From NCBI GenBank assembly GCA_024102975.1, contig JAGFJD010000088.1, positions 1 to 34,948 of the forward strand: a stretch of 34,948 nt of DNA, given 5' to 3'. This document shows positions 1 through 6,179 of the stretch, in pieces. The stretch comes from Phaeodactylibacter sp. (GTDB lineage: Bacteria > Bacteroidota > Bacteroidia > Chitinophagales > Saprospiraceae). Both the position numbers and the translations under genes were made by a program. The notes under the pieces were generated by a model. That model ran no database searches, was not told where the DNA came from, and saw nothing but the letters and a program-made list of their open reading frames with translations. Every line of letters starts with the position of its first letter. The first letter of the stretch is position 1.

Positions 1-78
1 CTCGGCGGCGGCGGCGGCGGATGGGGCGGCTTTGGCGGCGGCGACTTCGGCGGCGGAGGCGCGGGGGGCAGCTGGTAG
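1..78 (+). CDS. C-terminal end of a glycine-rich protein, probably a TPM-domain (YgcG-like) membrane protein; 5' truncated by the window
   Basis: Only the last 25 codons are present, in frame from base 1 to a TAG stop at 76-78. They read as an almost pure Gly/Phe/Trp tail ending in GGGGAGGSW. TPM-domain proteins (YgcG family, membrane-anchored and exposed to the periplasm) often end in exactly this kind of tail, with FGGG repeats and a terminal SW, so that is the best guess. The catalytic or binding part lies outside the window, so the family assignment rests on the tail alone. Other glycine-rich surface proteins could end similarly. Confidence 0.5.
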   Translation, partial: LGGGGGGWGGFGGGDFGGGGAGGSW

Positions 79-106
79 GCGGCGGGGGCGCTATATCGAA
101 AATCAC

Positions 107-161
107 AAATCAAACATCGCAGATCAAACCTCTCAAATCTCCGATGTGCGACGTTTGATTT
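107..161 (-). terminator. Stem-loop, possible terminator of the GAF gene
   Basis: Bases 107-121 and 147-161 form a 15-bp inverted repeat with one imperfect position. That position is a G-U wobble if the minus strand is transcribed but an A-C mismatch if the plus strand is, so the structure fits a minus-strand transcript, that is, the GAF gene ending at 333. It is about 170 bases beyond that stop and has only a weak T-run, so terminator function is tentative. The remainder of 79-332 holds no convincing gene. Confidence 0.35.
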
Positions 162-226
162 TTGATGTGGCCATAATGCCGCCGAGCTACGTTCTTCGCC
201 GGCAGCCCGGTGAACTCACCCCCGCC

Positions 227-285
227 TTCAGCGGACGAAGTACGCTGAAGCTTCGGCCTTCGGACGACGTAGTGCTTTCGGCAGT
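227..285. repeat. CTTCGG / GACGAAGT-type intergenic repeat
   Basis: This short intergenic stretch alternates CTTCGG-like and GACGAAGT/GACGTAGT-like words (for example CGGACGAAGT, GCCTTCGG, GACGACGTAGT). The same vocabulary recurs at 23629-23740, inside an inverted-repeat element. It is open in one frame, but the composition looks like a simple repeat rather than a gene. Confidence 0.5.
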
Positions 286-332
286 AAATAACGGGGCAGT
301 TATTTAGTGCCAACGGCACCAGCGGGCCGGCA

Positions 333-854
333 TCATCCAAACACCTGCTCCATCAACCCCTCCAGATACCCCTGATCCACCTCATCAAACGATCCCTCCA
401 GGGTGCTGTCCACATCGAAAACGGCGATGAGTTCGCCGGCAGGGTTAAAGACGGGCACGACAATCTCCGAGCGGGAGTTGGGGTCGCAGGCGATGTGCTC
501 GGCACCCTGCACCAGGGCGTGGGTGTCGGGTACGATTTGTGTCTTCCGCTCCCGCGCCGCCCGCCCGCAGACGCCCCGCGAGAAGTCGATGTGCAGGCAG
601 CCCAGCGTGCCCTGGTAAGGGCCCACCGAGAGGCGCTCCGGGCCGCTCACCTGGTAAAAGCCCACCCAGTAAAAATAGGGCAGGTAGGTCTTCAGCAGGC
701 AGTTGACAGTGGCCATCTTAAGGATGGGATCCCGCTCTCCTTCCAGGTTGGCGGAAATGGCGGCCAGGGCCTGCTCGTAGGCGGCCCGTTTCTCCGCCGC
801 ACTCAGGTTGACGGAGGGCTTGATGAAGTAGGGCATGTCGGCAGTTGCGCTCAT
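333..854 (-). CDS. msrC: GAF-domain free methionine-(R)-sulfoxide reductase (fRMsr-like)
   Basis: The 173-aa protein is a single GAF domain of the fRMsr type, which reduces free methionine-(R)-sulfoxide to methionine in the cytoplasm using thioredoxin. Three cysteines sit where the family has its redox residues: Cys86 and Cys96 in a C-x9-C arrangement (GCLHIDFSRGVCG) and Cys123 in the HIACDPNSRSEIVVP motif. The Y-WVGFY motif at 60-67 is also typical. The stretch between Cys96 and Cys123 appears about three residues longer than in the E. coli protein as I remember it. The length is normal. The start chosen is the first ATG of the frame, preceded by an array of 8-bp repeats. The gene stands alone and is divergent from the glucan phosphorylase. 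Confidence is high for the family and good for the activity. Confidence 0.88.
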   Translation of the reverse strand: MSATADMPYFIKPSVNLSAAEKRAAYEQALAAISANLEGERDPILKMATVNCLLKTYLPYFYWVGFYQVSGPERLSVGPYQGTLGCLHIDFSRGVCGRAARERKTQIVPDTHALVQGAEHIACDPNSRSEIVVPVFNPAGELIAVFDVDSTLEGSFDEVDQGYLEGLMEQVFG

Positions 855-865
855 GGTTGAATGAA

Positions 866-949
866 ATGTGTAAATGTGTAAATGTGTAAACGTGTAAATG
901 TGTAAACGTGTAAACGTGTAAACGTGTAAACGTGTAAGGGTGTAAGGGT
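866..949. repeat. Tandem 8-bp repeat (GTGTAAAC/T)n
   Basis: About ten consecutive copies of the octamer GTGTAAAC, with variants GTGTAAAT and GTGTAAGG, lie 12 bases upstream of the GAF start codon, between the divergent GAF and phosphorylase genes. The first copies are the T variant and the later ones the C variant, as expected from slippage expansion. It occupies the probable 5' leader or promoter of the GAF gene. Confidence 0.9.
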
Positions 950-1064
950 GCGTATGCGCGGCGACAGGGTGCCTTCGTTTACACTTTTAAACAATTCCAA
1001 CTTTACGCTGCCCCCCTTAGTGTATTTTTCACATTAATTCCTACCTCCTCCCGCGAAATAACCC

Positions 1065-1072
1065 TATTTTTG
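1065..1072 (+). promoter_or_regulatory. Candidate Bacteroidota -7 element of the phosphorylase gene
   Basis: TATTTTTG matches the Bacteroidota -7 consensus TAnnTTTG exactly and lies 26 bases before the ATG at 1098. No clear TTTG -33 box is seen about 20 bases upstream, so this is a partial promoter match. Confidence 0.45.
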
Positions 1073-1097
1073 CCCACTGACCAAATTCTGTCATCTA

Positions 1098-3659
1098 ATG
1101 ATTGGAGAAATGAGAGACAACCAGATAAAGTTGAAGCGCATCTTCATTGAATCCAAACTGCCCAAAGAGCTGGCCCCGCTACACGAGCTGGCCAACAACC
1201 TGTGGTGGTCCTGGAATAAAGATGCCATTGAGCTGTTCCGGTCCATCGACCCGGGCAACTGGAAGAACAACAGCTACAACCCTATAGCGGTTCTCGACAA
1301 TATCAACGTGGACAAGGCCAACAGGCTGCTGGCCGACGAGGCCTTCATGAGCCGCCTCCGCTCGGTGGACAAGGCTTTCCGGGCTTACTTAAAGGAGAAG
1401 CCGGCTGCCGACTCTCCCCAGATCGCCTATTTCAGCATGGAGTACGGGCTGCACATCTCGCTGCGCCTCTACTCCGGCGGGCTGGGCGTACTGGCGGGCG
1501 ACTACATCAAGGAGGCCAGCGACGACAACGCCAATCTGGCGGCTGTCGGGCTGCTTTACCGCTACGGCTATTTCCAGCAGGCCATCTCCCTGCACGGCGA
1601 CCAGATCAACAACTTCCCGCCCCAGCAGTTTACCAAGCTGCCGCTGGCGCCCGTGCGCGACGACAGCGGGGAGTGGCTCAAGGTGAGCGTCAACCTCAAA
1701 GGGCAGACGGCCTACGCCAAGGTGTGGGTGCTCCAGGTGGGCCGCGTACCCCTCTACCTGCTCGATACCGACATCGACGAGAACAGCCCCGAGGACCGCA
1801 GCCTAACCCACCAGCTCTACGGGGGCGACAACGAACACCGCCTGCGGCAGGAGATCCTGCTCGGCATCGGCGGCGTCCGCGCCCTCAAAGCGATGGGCAT
1901 CGACGCCGACATATACCATTGCAATGAAGGGCATGCCGCCTTCCTCAACGTCGAAAGGCTCCAGGACTACGTCCAGGAACAACAGCTATCGTTCAACGAA
2001 GCGCTGGAGGTGGTGCGCGCCACCAGCCTGTTCACCACCCATACGCCGGTGCCGGCCGGCCACGACTACTTCCACGAAGGGCTCCTCCGGCCTTACCTCC
2101 ACAACTATGCCGACACCCTCGGCATCAGCTGGGAGCAGTTCGTCGCCCTCGGCAGGATCAACCCGGCCGACCACCACGAGCTGTTCTCCATGAGCCACCT
2201 GGCCATGCGGCTCTCCCAGGAGGTCAACGGCGTCAGCCGGCTCCACGGCGCCGTCTCCCAGAAGATGTTCAACGTCCTCTACCCGGGCTACAACCCCGAA
2301 GAGCTCCACATCGGCTACGTGACCAACTCCGTGCACTACCCGACCTGGATCGCCCACGAATGGAATGAGCTGTACACCAAAACCTTCGGCAAAGGCTTCC
2401 TCCGCGACCAGTCCAACAAAGAATACTGGCGCAAAATCCACAACGTCGGCGACGAAGAGATCATGGCCATCCGCCGCCTCCAGAAAAAGCGCCTGCTGGA
2501 TTACATCAAGGCCACCCTCCAGGATGACCTCACCCGCCGAGGCGAAAACCCGCGCAACATCTTCGAGGTAATCAACGCCATCGAGGACGACGCGCTCATC
2601 ATCGGCTTCGCCCGCCGGTTCGCCACCTATAAACGGGCGCACCTCCTGTTCACCAACCTGGAGCGCCTCTCCGAGATCGTCAACGAGGAAGGGCGGCCCG
2701 TCCTCTTCCTCTTTGCCGGCAAGGCCCACCCCGCCGACCAGGGCGGCCAGGACCTCATCAAGCACATCATCCACGTCTCCAAGCGGCCGGAATTTATCGG
2801 CAAGGTCATCTTCCTGGAAAATTACAACATGGAAATGGCCAAGCTGCTGGTCCGCGGCGTCGACATCTGGCTCAATACCCCGACCCGGCCCAAGGAGGCC
2901 TCCGGCACCAGCGGCATGAAAGCCGCCCTCAACGGCGTGATGAACTTCAGCGTGCTCGACGGCTGGTGGGCCGAAGGTTACCGCCCCGACGCGGGATGGG
3001 CCCTGCCCATGGAGCGCACCTACGACGACCAGAGCCTGCAGAACGAACTGGACGCCGAAACCATCTACAACATCCTCGAACACGAGATCATCCCGACCTA
3101 CTTCGACCAGAACGAGCAGGGCGTTTCTCCTAAATGGGTTAGTTATATCAAAAACATCATCGCCGAAGTGGCGCCGGATTTTACCATGAAACGCATGCTC
3201 GACGACTACTACGCGCGGTTCTACAGCAAACTCTACGAGCGCGGCCGCGCTATGAAAGCAAAAAAATTCCGCCAGGCCAGCCAGATGGCCGCCTGGAAAG
3301 CCCACATCACGGAACGCTGGAACGAGATCGAACTGGTGGAGGCCGACATCTTCGACACCGACAACTTCGCCCTGCCGGTCGGCAAGCCCTTTACTGCCAC
3401 CATCAAACTGCACCTCGACGGCATCGAAGCCGAACACGTGGGCGTCGAAGTGGCCTTCTTCAGGCGGCTGAACGAAGAGGAAGTCGAACTCCAGGTCCGC
3501 GAAGAACTGAAACTCAAAGGCGTCAGCAACAACATCGCCACCTATACCTGCCAGGTCGACCCCGAACTGGCCGGCGTCTACGAATACGGCTTCCGGGTGT
3601 ATCCCCGGCACAAGCTGCTGGCGCACCGCCAGGACCTGGCGCTGGTGCGGTGGGTATAG
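1098..3659 (+). CDS. glgP: Alpha-glucan (glycogen/maltodextrin) phosphorylase, GT35, long bacterial type
   Basis: The 853-aa enzyme phosphorolyses alpha-1,4-glucans to glucose-1-phosphate in the cytoplasm, using pyridoxal phosphate. The N-terminal ~120 residues resemble the DUF3417 extension (NNLWWSWNKDAIELF) of the non-classical bacterial/archaeal phosphorylases. The catalytic body follows, with YFSMEYGLH, YHCNEGHAAF and the PLP-lysine motif EASGTSGMKAALNG, in which Lys608 should form the Schiff base. After roughly residue 730 there is a beta-rich tail. Length fits this subfamily (about 850 aa). ATG codons at 1098 and 1110 are both possible; the first is used here. No other glycogen genes are adjacent, so it is a single-gene unit. 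The family call is secure; whether the in vivo substrate is stored glycogen or imported maltodextrin cannot be read from sequence. Confidence 0.95.
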   Translation: MIGEMRDNQIKLKRIFIESKLPKELAPLHELANNLWWSWNKDAIELFRSIDPGNWKNNSYNPIAVLDNINVDKANRLLADEAFMSRLRSVDKAFRAYLKEKPAADSPQIAYFSMEYGLHISLRLYSGGLGVLAGDYIKEASDDNANLAAVGLLYRYGYFQQAISLHGDQINNFPPQQFTKLPLAPVRDDSGEWLKVSVNLKGQTAYAKVWVLQVGRVPLYLLDTDIDENSPEDRSLTHQLYGGDNEHRLRQEILLGIGGVRALKAMGIDADIYHCNEGHAAFLNVERLQDYVQEQQLSFNEALEVVRATSLFTTHTPVPAGHDYFHEGLLRPYLHNYADTLGISWEQFVALGRINPADHHELFSMSHLAMRLSQEVNGVSRLHGAVSQKMFNVLYPGYNPEELHIGYVTNSVHYPTWIAHEWNELYTKTFGKGFLRDQSNKEYWRKIHNVGDEEIMAIRRLQKKRLLDYIKATLQDDLTRRGENPRNIFEVINAIEDDALIIGFARRFATYKRAHLLFTNLERLSEIVNEEGRPVLFLFAGKAHPADQGGQDLIKHIIHVSKRPEFIGKVIFLENYNMEMAKLLVRGVDIWLNTPTRPKEASGTSGMKAALNGVMNFSVLDGWWAEGYRPDAGWALPMERTYDDQSLQNELDAETIYNILEHEIIPTYFDQNEQGVSPKWVSYIKNIIAEVAPDFTMKRMLDDYYARFYSKLYERGRAMKAKKFRQASQMAAWKAHITERWNEIELVEADIFDTDNFALPVGKPFTATIKLHLDGIEAEHVGVEVAFFRRLNEEEVELQVREELKLKGVSNNIATYTCQVDPELAGVYEYGFRVYPRHKLLAHRQDLALVRWV

Positions 3660-3900
3660 GAGCCGCAGAGCCGGTTGTTCGCCAGGCGAAACTTCGAACC
3701 GCGAACACCGAATAGCAAACTACGCCAGCCATCCCCTCCGGAACAAAAAAACGGCAGCCAGGCCATTAACCTTGGCAATTGGGATGGATCAAACGAAGCG
3801 GCACGAAGGCCCCGGCTGCCGGGAAACTATGGGATGAAATTTGACAGGGTTCCAAAAAATTACAGGAATCGGAATTGGGTTGTGAAATAAGTATGTGAAA

Positions 3901-3987
3901 ACAGGATTAACAAGATTTTCAGGATATGTACGCTATTGTGGCGCAAGCCACTACACCTTGTTAATCCTGTTAATCCTGTTAATCCTG
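3901..3987. repeat. TTAATCCTG repeats in an inverted arrangement
   Basis: A 14-base arm at 3901-3914 is exactly inverted at 3957-3970. From 3961 the nonamer TTAATCCTG is repeated three times in tandem, with another copy at 4032-4040. The loop between the arms contains a small GTGGC-GCAA-GCCAC hairpin with a GNRA-type tetraloop (3938-3951). Either strand would fold into a long hairpin. No coding function is apparent. Confidence 0.75.
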
Positions 3988-4050
3988 TCTAATTTCGACC
4001 TTTTTGCACAACCCCAATCCCGTCTACCCTGTTAATCCTGTTTCAAAAAC

Positions 4051-4088
4051 GGCCCCGGAGGGTTCTCCGGGGCCGGGAACGGCTTTTT
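4051..4088 (+). terminator. Rho-independent-type terminator hairpin
   Basis: A perfect 10-bp G+C-rich stem (GGCCCCGGAG at 4051-4060 with CTCCGGGGCC at 4065-4074) closes a 4-base loop and is followed after 9 bases by TTTTT. It is preceded by AAAAA, so it could work in both directions. It lies nearly 400 bases after the phosphorylase stop, so if it terminates that gene the 3' UTR is long. Confidence 0.6.
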
Positions 4089-4378
4089 GGGGTTAGCTTT
4101 CCCCGCCAGACCGCTGGCGGTAGAGGAGCAAAGTAAAACGCTTTGGCGTTTTAATGTTTGGAAAGCCAGATATTCTCTTGCCCTGGCGTTCCATATTCTT
4201 AAGATTAAAAAAGAGTAGTTGCTAATTTTCCGGGAGGGCTGTCAACTTTCATGGGATTATAAGGATGGTAGGATGGCCGAAGCCATCCCACTTCTCCAAC
4301 AATGGTTTTTAGGTGTTTCAATAAGTTTATACCCCGTCAAAAGAAAACGTTACATCCTCATCAAAAAAAAATCGCTTG

Positions 4379-4511
4379 TCGAAGTCTCCAGACTTCGACA
4401 ACAGCCGGACGTTTGCTGAAGTCTCCAGACTTCGACAGCAGCCGGACGTTTGCTGAAGTCTCCAGACTTCGACAACAGCCGGACGTTTGCCGAAGTCTCC
4501 AGACTTCGATA
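4379..4511. repeat. 37-bp tandem repeat built on the palindrome GAAGTCT-CC-AGACTTC
   Basis: Four copies begin at 4381, 4418, 4455 and 4492, exactly 37 bases apart. Each has the perfect palindrome GAAGTCTCCAGACTTC, and the 21-base segment between palindromes is nearly identical in all (single-base changes). The last copy is cut short after the palindrome. Related palindromes occur at 6106-6131 and, degenerate, at 6145-6200 and 6215-6244, so the family brackets the sigma/anti-sigma gene pair. Confidence 0.95.
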
Positions 4512-4596
4512 ACTTTACCCCCGCGCCATTTCACAAGGCGTTTTTTGCACAAAAAATGCTCACAATTCGTAACGCCAACTTAAATCAGGCTCATTA

Positions 4597-5136
4597 ATGA
4601 GTAAATATCCGGATGACGACCGCAGGCTGCAACTCCTGGCCACCGACGACGGGAAGGCCTGGAAGGAATTATACGATGAACTGCGCAGCCCCTTTCGGCT
4701 CTTTTTCATCAAATACGGCGCACTGGAACCGCCGGCTGCCCTGGAGCTGTATCAGGAAGCCATGGTAGCCCTTCACCGGAACATCGTGTCCGGCAGGCTG
4801 CAGGCTCCGCTGGCCAGCGCTTTGAAGACGTATCTCTTCGGGATCGGCAAAGTGCTGGTGAAGAAGAAAGGCGCAGGCGATAAAAACTGGGACGACGACA
4901 TCCCGGAGGTGCCCGTGGCGCCGGAGGTGGAAAGCCGGGAAGAGCAAAAAGCCAAAGCCGAACTGGCGCGGCGCCTGCTCGCCCAGGTGGACGGCCCCTG
5001 CCGCCAGGTCCTGGAGCTGGCCTACCTGCGCGGCTTCGTCATGGAGGCCATCGCCGAAGAGCTGGGCCTGCCTTCCGCCGGCGCCGCCCGCAAACGAAAA
5101 CACGATTGCCTGAAAAAACTGCGTGAATTACTGTAA
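4597..5136 (+). CDS. ECF-type RNA polymerase sigma factor
   Basis: The 179-aa protein has the layout of an extracytoplasmic-function sigma-70 factor. A region 2-like helical part covers about residues 20-92 (ALELYQEAMVALHRNI, then TYLFGIGKVLVKKK). An acidic linker at 98-115 leads to region 4 at about 115-177, with the helix-turn-helix AIAEELGLPSAGAARKRKHD at 151-170. It should direct core RNA polymerase to a specific promoter set. Region 2 is divergent from textbook ECF factors, as is common in Bacteroidota CHAT-linked sigma factors. The anti-sigma-like gene follows 36 bases downstream on the same strand, so the two form an operon. No consensus housekeeping promoter is obvious upstream, which would fit autoregulation (inference). 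Confidence 0.85.
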   Translation: MSKYPDDDRRLQLLATDDGKAWKELYDELRSPFRLFFIKYGALEPPAALELYQEAMVALHRNIVSGRLQAPLASALKTYLFGIGKVLVKKKGAGDKNWDDDIPEVPVAPEVESREEQKAKAELARRLLAQVDGPCRQVLELAYLRGFVMEAIAEELGLPSAGAARKRKHDCLKKLRELL

Positions 5137-5172
5137 AGCAACAACAAAATGACCCTTAAAAAATAAAACGAA

Positions 5173-6102
5173 ATGCCGTCAGAATTCTACGATATCGATA
5201 GCCTGGAACGCTACCTCACCCGCCGGATGGCAGAAGAGGAACGCGCTGCGTTCGAGGGCCGCCTGCAGCAGGAGGAGGGCCTGCGCCGGGAACTGGCGGC
5301 CTACCGCCCCCTGCTCGAAAGCTTCCGTGCCCTGCGTGCCGAGGACTTTCGCCTGCAGATGCAATCCTGGGAAGAGCAATGGGCACAGGCCGGTACCGAC
5401 GAAACCGAACTCATCGAATGGTACCTCGATGGCGAACTGCCCGGCCCGGCCCGCCGCCGGGTTGAACAACGCATGGCCGAAGACGAGGCTTTCTCCCGCG
5501 AAGTGGCCGCCTACCGGCAGTTGCGCGAGGGCTTCGACGCCGCCCGGACGGAAGATTTCCGCACCAAACTGGAAAGATGGGAAAAGGACAGGCCGGCAAG
5601 GACGGCCCGCCTGTGGCCCCGGCTCGCCGCCGCCGCCGCCGTCCTCCTGCTCATCGGCCTGGGCTTCAACTGGTATGTGCAGGCGAACTTCTCAGCCGAT
5701 GCCATAGCCGAAGCTTACTACCAGCCGCCGCCCGGCGGCGCCACCATGGGCGAGGCACCCGGCCTGCCGGAAGCCGTCAGCCAGCGCTTCGAGGCCGCAA
5801 ACCGGCTGTTCAAAGAAGGGCGATACCCTGAAGCTTTCCAGGCATTCGACGCCCTGCTGGCCGAACTGCCCGCCGCCCCTATCGACGAACTGACCCGGAC
5901 CTTCTACCGCGAAAACAGCGAGTGGAGCCGCCTGCTCGCCGCCCTTGGGATGAACGCAGGCCAAAGCCCGGCACAACCGCCTGCCTTCGGCCTCCGGGCG
6001 GAAGCCCGGCGCATCGCCGCTACCGAAGGGCACGAGTTTCAGGAACCAGCCCGGGCTTTGCTGCGCAAGCTGGATTCCCCCATGTACCACTGGGCGAATT
6101 GA
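5173..6102 (+). CDS. Single-pass membrane anti-sigma-like protein with a duplicated N-terminal domain
   Basis: The 309-aa protein has two tandem copies of a ~60-residue helical module at about 7-69 and 76-139. The copies align along their length: L-RYL---M/L-WYLDGEL at the start, then EL/EVAAYR, then EDFR and W-E near the end. A transmembrane helix follows at 151-170 (AAAAAVLLLIGLGFNWYV), then a ~135-residue C-terminal part with a TPR-like helix pair near 201-231 (FEAANRLFKEGRYPEAFQAF). With the positive residues before the helix, the N-terminus should be cytoplasmic and the C-terminus periplasmic. Position directly after the sigma gene and this topology argue for an anti-sigma factor. I see no zinc-finger HxxxCxxC motif. 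Sequence alone does not prove anti-sigma activity. Confidence 0.7.
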   Translation: MPSEFYDIDSLERYLTRRMAEEERAAFEGRLQQEEGLRRELAAYRPLLESFRALRAEDFRLQMQSWEEQWAQAGTDETELIEWYLDGELPGPARRRVEQRMAEDEAFSREVAAYRQLREGFDAARTEDFRTKLERWEKDRPARTARLWPRLAAAAAVLLLIGLGFNWYVQANFSADAIAEAYYQPPPGGATMGEAPGLPEAVSQRFEAANRLFKEGRYPEAFQAFDALLAELPAAPIDELTRTFYRENSEWSRLLAALGMNAGQSPAQPPAFGLRAEARRIAATEGHEFQEPARALLRKLDSPMYHWAN

Positions 6103-6105
6103 CGC

Positions 6106-6131
6106 TCGTCGAAGTCTCCAGACTTCGACGA
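6106..6131. terminator. Stem-loop between convergent genes, from the GAAGTCT repeat family
   Basis: A perfect 12-bp stem with a 2-base CC loop begins four bases after the anti-sigma stop and contains the GAAGTCT-CC-AGACTTC palindrome. It could end transcription from both the anti-sigma gene and the convergent CHAT gene, although there is no T-run. Degenerate half-copies (AGACTTCGAC) follow at about 6145 and 6190. Confidence 0.5.
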
Positions 6132-6179
6132 AGGCAACATCAAAACCAGACTTCGACAACACATTCGACACGACAACAA

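Larger units (their letters stand above)
3660..4596. other. 937-bp gene-free spacer rich in repeats and hairpins
   Basis: No convincing gene lies between the phosphorylase and the sigma factor. Short open frames here have odd composition and cross the repeats. The spacer holds TTAATCCTG-type repeats (3901-3987), a strong terminator-like hairpin (4051-4088), two smaller perfect hairpins (4103-4120, 7-bp stem; 4135-4152, 7-bp stem) and a 37-bp tandem repeat (4379-4511). Confidence 0.7.

Noticed and set aside
1986-3626. Long minus-strand open frame (546 codons) opposite the glucan phosphorylase
   Set aside because: It is the antisense shadow of a clear GT35 enzyme; its Val/Asp/Phe/Gly-rich composition matches no protein family.
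4379-4511. Regular 37-bp periodicity resembling a CRISPR array
   Set aside because: The segments between palindromes are nearly identical, not unique spacers, there are only four units, and no cas gene is present.
4302-4583. 93-codon frame across the 37-bp repeats
   Set aside because: The translation is just the repeated peptide of the repeat unit and it overlaps no ribosome site; not credible as a gene.
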